A DNA stretch of 15,102 bases from Promethearchaeota archaeon. Lineage in GTDB: Archaea > Asgardarchaeota > Lokiarchaeia > Sigynarchaeales > SOKP01. The stretch spans positions 1 to 15,102 of the forward strand of contig JAEOTV010000274.1 in NCBI GenBank assembly GCA_016839635.1, in the 5' to 3' direction. Shown in pieces: positions 1 to 6,785 of this stretch; positions within the stretch are counted from its first letter, which is position 1, and each line of letters begins with the position of its first letter. The notes below the pieces were generated by a model. The model searched no databases, was not told where the DNA came from, and saw nothing but the letters and a program-made list of their open reading frames with translations. A program made the position numbers and the translations under genes.

Positions 1-191
1 ATTTACTCAAAAATTCCTCTGAAAAAGGTCTTTCTTCAAATGGAAAAGATCCTAAAGGATTCGCTGCTTCTGCAATTTATATGGCAGCAAAATTTACTGA
101 ACATCGTAAAACCCAAACTGAAGTTTCAGATACTGCAAAAATAACAGAAGTGACTTTAAGAACTAGAATAAAAGATTTTAAGGCTCATTAA
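1..191 (+). CDS. tfb: Transcription initiation factor B (TFIIB-type), C-terminal fragment
   Basis: Only the last 62 codons are present, read in the third frame from base 3 to a TAA at 189-191; the gene begins before the window. The fragment matches the end of the second cyclin fold of archaeal TFB. It has the Gly-Lys-Asp-Pro-Lys-Gly-Phe-Ala-Ala-Ser-Ala-Ile-Tyr helix start, then a helix-turn-helix-like stretch with Arg-Lys-Thr-Gln-Thr-Glu-Val and Thr-Glu-Val-Thr-Leu-Arg-Thr-Arg. In the family this part contacts the BRE upstream of the TATA box and helps recruit RNA polymerase. The gene converges on the DUF2061 gene with about 43 bases between stop codons. Many archaea carry several TFB paralogs; which one this is cannot be told from the fragment. 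It is the strongest sign in the window that the host is an archaeon. Confidence 0.88.
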   Translation, partial: LLKNSSEKGLSSNGKDPKGFAASAIYMAAKFTEHRKTQTEVSDTAKITEVTLRTRIKDFKAH

Positions 192-234
192 ATTAACATT
201 GAAAATTTATATGTAATAAATATATACAAATTAT

Positions 235-705
235 CTATTCTTTTTCTTTTTGGAAGAACATCCTTCTTCCTGAATGAACTACATCATAGTAATTTTTGTA
301 CTTTTCAATTTCTTCATGGATATCTTCCAAATCTTTATTTTCCAACATTTTATCAAAAATATTTTGTATTGATATATAAAGTTTAGGAATAAAAGTATCA
401 ATTTGAGATAACTGATAAGCTAATTCTTTGATAGAAGAAAAATCTAGTCTCAAATCGATTTCTCTTTTTTTAATTTGATCAAGTAATTTTTTCTCAAGTT
501 TTCTTCTGGAAATATTGCTCCAAGTTAATTCGTAGGCGAAATAATTCACACTTTGCACAGCTTCTGTTAGAAGTGCGGTCCCTGTAGCAATTGCGATACT
601 ACCCGTAATAAGATAAGCTGTCAGAGTCCCGAGTACTAATGTTATTGACCTATAAATGAGACTTTTAATTAAACTTTCCTTCCATTCTATTTTACGTGAT
701 TTCAT
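235..705 (-). CDS. DUF2061 family membrane protein with C-terminal extension
   Basis: The protein of about 156 residues starts at the ATG at 705-703. The frame can be extended to a TTG at 717, but the ATG is the likelier start; neither has a clear Shine-Dalgarno. Residues 11-62 carry the DUF2061 pattern: a Lys-Ser-Leu-Ile-Tyr-Arg entry, a hydrophobic segment (about 20-34), a Gly-Ser break, a second hydrophobic segment (about 37-54), then Tyr-Phe-Ala-Tyr-Glu-Leu-Thr-Trp. Two membrane helices are expected. The function of this family is not known. Residues 65-156 form a charged, helical, probably cytoplasmic tail (Arg-Arg-Lys-Leu-Glu-Lys-Lys and so on) that goes beyond the short core domain. 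The gene stands alone, convergent with the TFB gene and followed upstream by a long spacer. Confidence 0.75.
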   Translation of the reverse strand: MKSRKIEWKESLIKSLIYRSITLVLGTLTAYLITGSIAIATGTALLTEAVQSVNYFAYELTWSNISRRKLEKKLLDQIKKREIDLRLDFSSIKELAYQLSQIDTFIPKLYISIQNIFDKMLENKDLEDIHEEIEKYKNYYDVVHSGRRMFFQKEKE

Positions 706-863
706 TATTGATTTCAATTTATTTTTTAATTTTAATTTGATTTTAAGGATAAATTTACATTATTCAATTAGAAATTTTAAGCCCTTTTTGGAAAATCATG
801 CAGGATATATATTTAATAAATGGTAAAAGTAAAATTTTATGATGTACCATTTTAAAGGACATT

Positions 864-883
864 TTACTGAATTATATCAGTAA
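864..883. repeat. Perfect 7-bp inverted repeat
   Basis: TTACTGA at 864-870 is mirrored by TCAGTAA at 877-883 with a 6-base spacer. It sits mid-spacer between two divergent genes, with no T-run behind it. It could be a dimeric regulator site or a small hairpin; chance in AT-rich DNA is also possible. Confidence 0.4.
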
Positions 884-1045
884 GAATATTTAAATCTTGG
901 CCTCATTTAAATAAATTTAGCTCTACCTTTGTATTTTATTGAGATCTAAATGATCTATATATACGTTATATACCATAATTTCATTTGCTAAAAGAAATTG
1001 AATCAATAGAAAAGACTTAATAACTAATGATGATGAATTATGAAT

Positions 1046-1060
1046 GCGAATGTTTATAAT
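1046..1060 (+). promoter_or_regulatory. Candidate TATA/BRE promoter for the HgdB-like gene
   Basis: TTTATAAT at 1053-1060 is preceded by a purine-containing BRE-like stretch (GCGAATG). Initiation about 25 bases downstream would leave a leader of roughly 60 bases, which ends in a GGAGAT Shine-Dalgarno at 1131-1136 before the ATG at 1146. The call rests on the motif only. Confidence 0.35.
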
Positions 1061-1145
1061 TTTTTTAAGAAATAGTATTAGAATAGTTGATTAACTTATT
1101 AAAACTGATAAAAAAATATTTTTTTAGTTTGGAGATAATGTTAAT

Positions 1146-2501
1146 ATGAGTATCTATGCTGATGATGTTGTAAACTTTACATCGGTATTAAAAATAGCAT
1201 ATAATTTCTTAACCGGTAGAGAATATTTACAAAGGAAAAAATTAAAAGAAAGGAAGACAATAATTTCTGTGGCGTCTGGCTTCCCAGATTTAGTTTTTGC
1301 TGCAGATTCGATACCTGTTTTTCCAATTCGTATGGAAAAATTTAAGCTTAATTTATATTTACTGGCATTAAATTCAGCAACTAGTTTATTCGGCTGGAAT
1401 ATAACTACCAAATTATTAGGAATAGCAAGGCAGGTAGATTTTTTAAAAATAGTAGATAATGTTCTAAATGATGTAATTAGCTCAATCAATTCAAAATATA
1501 ATATGTTGTACGATCTAGCAATCAAAAAGAATGTAGCACCAAATTTTTGTTTTGGTATTACATCTATTTATGGAATGCATGTTTCAGAAGCAAATACATG
1601 TGATTGTAGTTTGAACTTCACTTTGCGATGTAATAAATATAATCAGTATCTCAAATCTTTAAAAACAATGATACCTAATCAAATTTGGGTAGAAATTCCC
1701 CCAATTAATCAAAATAATAAAGAAAAAAGCTTAGAAATTATGGTTGATAATGTTCAAAAAGCCATTTCAGAAATAGAAAATATTACAGGTAATATTATAA
1801 CGGATAATAGTTTAAATAAGCAATTTCGAATAGGAAACCAAATAAAAAGATATTATAAATCTATTATTAATGATATCAGCACTTCAGATTTCTATCCTTG
1901 TAATCCCGCTACATTTTCAGAAATACTGGCTTTATTAACTATCTCTTTCCAGGATTGTAATTCCAATGCTCAGAGATATTTAGAAAATATAAGTCATTTA
2001 GTGAAAGAGATGAGAGATCGTATAGAACGACGTATTGGGATGGATGTATCTAATATGCCAAAAATCTTATTAACTCCTATATTCAATGGTTGGGAACCAG
2101 AGAGCCAAGAAATCGTATATAAATTAGGAGGAAAAGTACTTTATTCTGATTGGGACATATTGGGCTTATTGGAAGAAATCCCCGTTTCTAAAGATTCTGA
2201 TCCAGTTGAAATGTATTCGCAATTCCTAATAAACTCCTCAAATAAAGGTTTATTTTGTTTAAATAATTGTGATGCTTTAATCAATACTTACCAAAAATAT
2301 ATTAAAAGAACTAGTATCGATGGACTTATTCTTAATGAACTTACAAATTGTTATTTAGATTCTAATTGTTATGAATTATTAAAAAACAAAATTAGAACTA
2401 ATCTTAGAATACCAACAATTAGCATTAAATTTAAGAAGATTGGTGAAAATATAGAAAAAGTTAAGGCTAAATTAGAAACTCTTATGGAATTGTATAGTTA
2501 G
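1146..2501 (+). CDS. 2-hydroxyacyl-CoA dehydratase subunit D / BcrC-HgdB family protein, diverged
   Basis: The protein has 451 residues, close to the usual size of this family (COG1775 type). Its order of elements fits: an N-terminal Ser-Gly-Phe-Pro-Asp-Leu-Val-Phe-Ala-Ala segment (44-53) followed by Ile-Pro-Val-Phe-Pro (56-60). A cysteine region follows (C135, C152, C154, C162), then a Val-Glu-Ile-Pro-Pro strand (182-186). A second Rossmann-like half (305-340) has Gly-Gly-Lys-Val-Leu-Tyr-Ser-Asp. Near the end an Ile-Asp-Gly-Leu-Ile-Leu-Asn-Glu strand is followed by C402 and Ile-Pro-Thr-Ile-Ser-Ile. Relatives bind a [4Fe-4S] cluster through cysteines and act in dehydration of 2-hydroxyacyl-CoA or reduction of aryl-CoA. 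No partner subunit or ATP-driven activator is nearby, and the sequence is diverged, so the reaction cannot be assigned. The ATG has a GGAGAT ribosome site about 10 bases upstream. The gene ends 4 bases from the stop of the convergent coiled-coil gene. Confidence 0.65.
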   Translation: MSIYADDVVNFTSVLKIAYNFLTGREYLQRKKLKERKTIISVASGFPDLVFAADSIPVFPIRMEKFKLNLYLLALNSATSLFGWNITTKLLGIARQVDFLKIVDNVLNDVISSINSKYNMLYDLAIKKNVAPNFCFGITSIYGMHVSEANTCDCSLNFTLRCNKYNQYLKSLKTMIPNQIWVEIPPINQNNKEKSLEIMVDNVQKAISEIENITGNIITDNSLNKQFRIGNQIKRYYKSIINDISTSDFYPCNPATFSEILALLTISFQDCNSNAQRYLENISHLVKEMRDRIERRIGMDVSNMPKILLTPIFNGWEPESQEIVYKLGGKVLYSDWDILGLLEEIPVSKDSDPVEMYSQFLINSSNKGLFCLNNCDALINTYQKYIKRTSIDGLILNELTNCYLDSNCYELLKNKIRTNLRIPTISIKFKKIGENIEKVKAKLETLMELYS

Positions 2502-2505
2502 AGAT

Positions 2506-3000
2506 TTATGAGCCAAAAAAGTCAGATGGTTTTAATAGATGTTGATCTTCCTTCTCCTTTTTCGCTTTATCATGAGGATCCACCCATTCAGGTTCACCCT
2601 TTGCCGCTTTTGTGGTTGTTCCTCCTGGAGTTTTCAATCCCTGTGGCTTTAAACTCATATCAGCAGAAATCTGTTCTGGTTGTTGTCCCACTACCACTGG
2701 TGCTGCTTGTACGTAAGTAATTCCTCCTCCTTTTAAGACTTTTAATTCACTTAAGACTTTTTCAAGATTCATTGATTGAACACTTTTATTCATTGTGTCC
2801 ATTATTTCCTTCAAAGATTTTGATGTTTCTCTTAATCCTTTTGGATTTATTCCTGTAAGTAATGAATCTAAATTGGCACTTATGTTTTCATTTAATTCAC
2901 CTAATGATTCTAAAACGGTATTCCAATGTTTGTTCATTTGAGATTCAATGGCGCTTATCATTTTGATGGTTTCATTCACGTGAAAGCAGGGATTCTGCAA
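2506..3000 (-). CDS. Hypothetical helical protein, main body (probably joined to the ORF at 3106)
   Basis: I do not recognise this protein. The open frame covers about 164 codons. Its furthest usable start is a TTG at 3000 with no ribosome site, and its first ATG is at 2961. Residues 5-90 are helical and heptad-like, rich in Glu, Ser, Leu and Asn, suggesting a coiled coil. Residues 91-150 are a Gly/Pro/Gln/Thr-rich, probably disordered linker (Gly-Gly-Gly, Val-Val-Val-Gly-Gln-Gln, Thr-Pro-Gly-Gly-Thr-Thr-Thr). The end is charged, then Leu-Lys-Pro-Ser-Asp-Phe-Phe-Gly-Ser. No signal peptide or membrane segment is visible. The missing start and lack of a ribosome site make sense if the true start is the ATG at 3106 and one base shifts the frame near 3003. 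Its stop lies 4 bases from the stop of the convergent HgdB-like gene. Confidence 0.6.
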   Translation of the reverse strand: MQNPCFHVNETIKMISAIESQMNKHWNTVLESLGELNENISANLDSLLTGINPKGLRETSKSLKEIMDTMNKSVQSMNLEKVLSELKVLKGGGITYVQAAPVVVGQQPEQISADMSLKPQGLKTPGGTTTKAAKGEPEWVDPHDKAKKEKEDQHLLKPSDFFGS

Positions 3001-3001
3001 A

Positions 3002-3106
3002 TCAATTCATGAAATTGACATGCGCCTCATAACGTTCTTCGTCCTTTGCACGTAAGTCAGATATTAGCATTATTAACTTCCGTAAGGCTTCTTTCTCTTC
3101 ACTCAT
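3002..3106 (-). CDS. 34-codon ORF, probable true N-terminus of the downstream coiled-coil gene
   Basis: This short frame starts at an ATG (3106-3104) directly preceded by an in-frame TAA, and ends at a TGA (3004-3002). The 34 residues are highly charged and helical (Met-Ser-Glu-Glu-Lys-Glu-Ala-Leu-Arg-Lys at the start). The frame downstream of the TGA closes again after nine codons, so stop-codon readthrough would add little. Removing one T at 3005-3006 would join it seamlessly to the next frame as Phe-Met-Asn-Asp-Leu-Gln-Asn-Pro. The result would be a single protein of about 200 residues with continuous helical character. This could be an assembly error, a recent inactivating indel, a +1 programmed shift at a UGA, or two separate coupled genes. 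I favour one gene. Confidence 0.45.
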   Translation of the reverse strand: MSEEKEALRKLIMLISDLRAKDEERYEAHVNFMN

Positions 3107-3151
3107 TTTTTACCAAAATATATATTTTTTTTTTTTATTATAATTATGATT

Positions 3152-3170
3152 ATAAAGAAATTTATATATA
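3152..3170. promoter_or_regulatory. TATA element in the divergent promoter of the GH13 and coiled-coil genes
   Basis: TTTATATATA at 3161-3170 is a strong archaeal TATA match on the plus strand, preceded by an A/G-rich BRE-like AAAGAAA. It could start a transcript near 3190 for the GH13 gene at 3243. Read on the minus strand the same site is TATATATAAA and could serve the coiled-coil gene starting at 3106. A 15-base T-run lies at about 3125-3136 and beyond. Motif evidence only. Confidence 0.4.
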
Positions 3171-3242
3171 TTCATTTAGCAAATAAACGAACTTGTAGAA
3201 ATTCAATAATTTTTATTTAAAATAAATAAGTTATTACTAAAA

Positions 3243-4730
3243 ATGTCAATAAAAAAAACACAATGGATAAAAAATCCAAAAATTCTTGAAATTAATACAT
3301 TTCCATGGCTTCATTCCTTATCAGAAACTTATAATACTCCTATTAATTTGAAGAACATTCCGGAACAAATATTTAACCAAGAGATTAAATTATTTGACGC
3401 ACTATGGTTGATGGGAGTATGGGAAAGAAGTCCTGCTAGTAAAAAAATAGCCCTTGAACATCCTGATCTATTAAAAGAATATCATAAGGCTTTGCATGAT
3501 TTTAGGGATGAAGATGTTATAGGGTCACCTTATGCCGTATATTATTATCATGTAGATAAAAATATTGGGGGGATAGATGGTTTAAAGGAAATCAGGGAGA
3601 AATTAGCTGAAAGAGATATTCAATTAATATTAGACTATGTCCCTAACCATGTTTCCGTTGATTCTTTATGGACATTTGAATCAGATCTATTTATAGAGGG
3701 AACGGTAGATGATTTAATGTCTCATCCATATGATTATTTTAGTATTGGTGAAAAAGTATTTGCGTATGGTCGTGATCCTAATTTTCCCCCATGGACAGAT
3801 ACTATCCAAATTAACGCTTTTTCTAAAGAAGCTAGAAATAAAGCAGTTAACACACTACTTGATGTTGCAGAATTCTGTGATGGAGTTCGATGTGATATGG
3901 CTATGCTTATGACTAACAAGGTTTTTAGTAAAACATGGGGTAGAAAAGTGGGGATTATTCCTGATAAAGAATTTTGGGAAGAAATTATTCCCGTAATTAA
4001 AGAAAAATATCCAAATTTCATTTTTATAGCGGAAGTATATTGGGGTATGGAATGGGAGCTTCAACAACAAGGATTCGATTTCTGTTACGATAAAAGACTT
4101 TATGAGAGGTTAATTTATGAGAATATTAATGCTATTAATGATCATCTAAAAGCAGAGTGGGCTTTTCAGAGTAAACTTGTTAGGTTCATTGAAAATCATG
4201 ATGAATTAAGAGCTATTGAGAAATTTGGAGAACCAAAATCACGTGCAGCAGCGATTATAACAACAACTTTACCAGGAATAAGATTAATATATGAAGGCCA
4301 AATTCAGGGATATCATATAAAATTACCGGTCCAATTAAGAAGGCGACCATTTGAAGAGGAAAATGAACAATTGTTAAATTTCTATTTAAACTTATTAAAT
4401 GCAATACCAAGTCAAGATTTTAGTGATCCTAACTGGTCACTCTGTGAAGTAGAACCAATAAATATTGATGATGATTCATTTTCAAATATAATTTCTTATT
4501 TATGGTGGAAAGATAATAATTATAGGCTTGTTGTTGTTAATTATAGCCCAAATTACTCAAAAGCTCATGTAAAAATAAGTCCATTTCATTTTGACACCTA
4601 TAAGTGGAGATTTACTGATTTACTTGATAGCAAATCTTATACATATAATGGAGAAGAATTATATAAATATGGTTTGTATATTGAATTAGAAGCATGGAAA
4701 GGACATATTTTTGAAATTTCAAGAGGATAA
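3243..4730 (+). CDS. GH13 alpha-amylase family glycoside hydrolase/transglycosylase
   Basis: The 495-residue protein has a (beta/alpha)8 GH13 barrel with all four classic regions. Region I is Asp-Tyr-Val-Pro-Asn-His at 131-136. Region II is Gly-Val-Arg-Cys-Asp with nucleophile D218. Region III has general acid/base E264 in Ile-Ala-Glu-Val-Tyr-Trp. Region IV is Glu-Asn-His-Asp-Glu with transition-state D320. A Trp-Leu-Met-Gly-Val-Trp motif (55-60) and Pro-Trp-Thr-Asp-Thr-Ile-Gln-Ile-Asn (183-191) are also family-like. A beta-rich C-terminal domain (about 405-495) follows. There is no signal peptide, so it should act in the cytosol on alpha-glucans or oligosaccharides. Motifs do not decide between hydrolase, glucanotransferase or phosphorylase. 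It is a single-gene unit, divergent from the coiled-coil gene and convergent with glmS. The ATG lacks an obvious Shine-Dalgarno. Confidence 0.87.
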   Translation: MSIKKTQWIKNPKILEINTFPWLHSLSETYNTPINLKNIPEQIFNQEIKLFDALWLMGVWERSPASKKIALEHPDLLKEYHKALHDFRDEDVIGSPYAVYYYHVDKNIGGIDGLKEIREKLAERDIQLILDYVPNHVSVDSLWTFESDLFIEGTVDDLMSHPYDYFSIGEKVFAYGRDPNFPPWTDTIQINAFSKEARNKAVNTLLDVAEFCDGVRCDMAMLMTNKVFSKTWGRKVGIIPDKEFWEEIIPVIKEKYPNFIFIAEVYWGMEWELQQQGFDFCYDKRLYERLIYENINAINDHLKAEWAFQSKLVRFIENHDELRAIEKFGEPKSRAAAIITTTLPGIRLIYEGQIQGYHIKLPVQLRRRPFEEENEQLLNFYLNLLNAIPSQDFSDPNWSLCEVEPINIDDDSFSNIISYLWWKDNNYRLVVVNYSPNYSKAHVKISPFHFDTYKWRFTDLLDSKSYTYNGEELYKYGLYIELEAWKGHIFEISRG

Positions 4731-4798
4731 TATTCTATAATTCTAATTAGAGAAAAAGCTACTAGACTATTAACAAAACTAAAAAACAAAATTGAAAA

Positions 4799-6655
4799 TT
4801 AGTGGACTGTAACCGTTTTTGCTAGATTTAATGGCTTATCAGGGTCTAATTTATGTTCAAGGGCAGCATAATAAGCTAATAATTGTAGTGCTGGAATAAA
4901 AGTTATTGAACTAAAAAGAGTATGATATTTATCCTTAGGTTGAGGTATTCGAATTGTAATATCACTTAGACTAGTAATTTTTACATCACTTTCTACAACT
5001 AAAGAAATTATTTTACCCCCTCTTGCTTTAAATTCCATTACATTTCCGACTAACCTTTCATAGGTTTCATCTGGAGGTGCGATAAAAATAATAGGGTATC
5101 CCTCTCTTACTAAAGAGATTGGCCCATGTTTAGCATGTGCAGCTGAGTATCCTTCAATAAAACGACAAGCAACTTCTTTTAATTTTAAGCCACCTTCTTT
5201 TGCAGTTGCTATTGATGCGCCACGGGCTAGAAAGAAAAAGTTTAGATTTTTTTCTAAGCTTTTTACTATGTATTTAATTAAATCAACATTTTTTTCAAGA
5301 AAGTTCTCTATAATATTAGGAGTGAATTGTAATCCCTTATTATATTTCTGAATTTCTTCATTTGATAGTTTTTTTCTCAGTTTAGCAATTTCTAAGGCAA
5401 CTAATGCAAGAGTAAGAACTTGAGTAACATACGTTTTAGTAGCAGCAACTCCAATTTCAGGACCTGCTTGAGTAATTAATACCTTATCTGAATGTCTAGT
5501 AAGTGATGAGCCAACAACATTCGTAATTGATAATATTTTTGTACTTGGATTAAATTCTTTTGCCCATCGAATTGGTTCAATTAGATCAATAGTTTCTCCC
5601 GATTGTGATATTGCTATTATCACAGAGTTATCTTCAAGTGAGTTACCTAATAGAGTTTTAAATTCAGAGCATTCTATTGCTTCAATATACTTACCAAGAA
5701 ATTTCGTTATTATAAATTTCCCTGCTAATGAGGCATAGAAAGAAGTTCCAGCCGCTGTGATATATATATGTTCTGCGTTTATTAATAGCTCAGCGAATTC
5801 TTTCAAAGATTTTGTTTGTATTTTCATTGTTCTTCTTAGAGCTATTGGTTCTTCATAAATCTCTTTTAACATAAAATGATCGAAGCCTTTCTTTTCAGCC
5901 GCATCTAAATTCCAATCTATAAATTGTATTTTTTTTGATTTAGGAACGCGAGGATTATTGAGATCAAAAAATTCTGCTGTTCCTGCTTTTAAAATCGCTA
6001 TTTCATCATCCTCTAAAATATAGCAATTTCGTGTATAAGGTAAAAATGCTGGAATATCTGAAGCGCAATAAGTTGATTTTCCCTCTTCAATCCCGATTAT
6101 TAATGGTGATTCTCTTCGGACAACAATGATAGTATCTGGATAATCAGCATGACAAATAGCTAATCCAAATGCACCTTTACATTTTTTGATAGCAGAAACC
6201 ACAGCATCTTTTAAATTTCCATGAGTATTCAAATTTTCTTCAATTAGGTGAGGAATAATTTCTGTATCGGTTTCGGATTTAAAAACATGCCCGTTAGATA
6301 TCAATTCTTCTTTTAGTTCAAAAAAATTTTCGAGAATTCCGTTATGTATAACAGCTATTTTATTATTACAATCTAATTGAGGATGACTATTGATTTTAGT
6401 TGGTGGCCCGTGAGTTGCCCATCTAGTGTGAGCTAAAGCAAGTTTAGACCCAGCTGGAACCTCATTTAATTTCAACTTCTTTTGGATATCATCAATTTTG
6501 CCAGAATCTTTCTTAACAAATAACTTTCCATTTGCCATAGATACAATTCCACAAGAATCATATCCACGATATTCTAGGCGTTTTATTCCCTCGAATACAA
6601 TATTACCTATATCTAAATTTTCTTGATTAGTAATGATCCCAAAAATGCCGCACAT
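4799..6655 (-). CDS. glmS: Glutamine--fructose-6-phosphate aminotransferase (isomerizing)
   Basis: This enzyme makes glucosamine-6-phosphate from fructose-6-phosphate and glutamine, the first committed step to UDP-GlcNAc. At 618 residues it is full length. The N-terminal class II glutaminase starts Met-Cys-Gly-Ile-Phe-Gly with nucleophile C2, followed by Thr-Arg-Trp-Ala-Thr-His-Gly (77-83), His-Asn-Gly (104-106) and D130. The first SIS domain has Ala-Gly-Thr-Ser-Phe-Tyr (302-307) and Ser-Gln-Ser-Gly-Glu-Thr (350-355). The second has Lys-Leu-Lys-Glu (491-494) and Lys-His-Gly-Pro (509-512). The C-terminus is Leu-Ala-Lys-Thr-Val-Thr-Val-His. Aligned by eye with the E. coli enzyme, the isomerase residues corresponding to K485, E488, H504 and K603 are K491, E494, H510 and K613; all are kept. 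It lies 130 bases downstream of the phosphoglucosamine mutase gene on the same strand. Confidence 0.95.
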   Translation of the reverse strand: MCGIFGIITNQENLDIGNIVFEGIKRLEYRGYDSCGIVSMANGKLFVKKDSGKIDDIQKKLKLNEVPAGSKLALAHTRWATHGPPTKINSHPQLDCNNKIAVIHNGILENFFELKEELISNGHVFKSETDTEIIPHLIEENLNTHGNLKDAVVSAIKKCKGAFGLAICHADYPDTIIVVRRESPLIIGIEEGKSTYCASDIPAFLPYTRNCYILEDDEIAILKAGTAEFFDLNNPRVPKSKKIQFIDWNLDAAEKKGFDHFMLKEIYEEPIALRRTMKIQTKSLKEFAELLINAEHIYITAAGTSFYASLAGKFIITKFLGKYIEAIECSEFKTLLGNSLEDNSVIIAISQSGETIDLIEPIRWAKEFNPSTKILSITNVVGSSLTRHSDKVLITQAGPEIGVAATKTYVTQVLTLALVALEIAKLRKKLSNEEIQKYNKGLQFTPNIIENFLEKNVDLIKYIVKSLEKNLNFFFLARGASIATAKEGGLKLKEVACRFIEGYSAAHAKHGPISLVREGYPIIFIAPPDETYERLVGNVMEFKARGGKIISLVVESDVKITSLSDITIRIPQPKDKYHTLFSSITFIPALQLLAYYAALEHKLDPDKPLNLAKTVTVH

Positions 6656-6731
6656 TTTACTAAATCATATTCAGTATTATCATGTTAAAGAAATTTTGAA
6701 AAGTATTTTAAGATTATTGAATTTAGGATAA

Positions 6732-6743
6732 TACAATATAAAA
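6732..6743 (-). promoter_or_regulatory. Candidate TATA box for glmS
   Basis: On the minus strand this reads TTTTATATTGTA. Initiation about 25 bases on would give a leader of roughly 50-55 bases before the glmS ATG at 6655. It suggests glmS can be transcribed apart from the upstream mutase gene. Motif evidence only. Confidence 0.3.
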
Positions 6744-6745
6744 TT

Positions 6746-6754
6746 AAAAAAAAA
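6746..6754 (-). terminator. Oligo-T run after the mutase gene
   Basis: Nine consecutive T residues on the minus strand lie about 32 bases after the glmM-like stop codon. Such U-runs suffice for intrinsic termination by archaeal RNA polymerase. It directly precedes the candidate glmS TATA box, consistent with separate transcripts. Confidence 0.35.
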
Positions 6755-6785
6755 TTTCAATTGGGCTAAACTAAAGCTAAGAACT

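Larger units (their letters stand above)
718..1145. other. Long intergenic spacer, divergent promoters
   Basis: This AT-rich spacer of 428 bases lies between the divergently transcribed DUF2061 and HgdB-like genes. I found no credible ORF on either strand, only frames of a dozen or so codons. It contains a perfect 7-bp inverted repeat (864-883), an alternating TA-rich tract at about 955-973, and a TATA-like box near 1053. No tRNA-like or other recognisable RNA structure was seen. An unrecognised small RNA cannot be excluded. Confidence 0.6.

Noticed and set aside
1154..1525. Minus-strand ORF of 123 codons inside the HgdB-like gene
   Set aside because: It is antisense to a longer, family-matching gene, with no motif or promoter of its own.
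2508..2720. Plus-strand ORF of 70 codons opposite the coiled-coil gene
   Set aside because: It lies fully antisense to the Pro/Gly-rich end of the coiled-coil gene. The run of Leu/Pro/Val is what the complementary strand of that low-complexity segment would give.
3734..4070. Overlapping ORFs antisense and out of frame within the GH13 gene
   Set aside because: They cover the catalytic regions of a clear GH13 enzyme in other frames; no independent evidence supports them.
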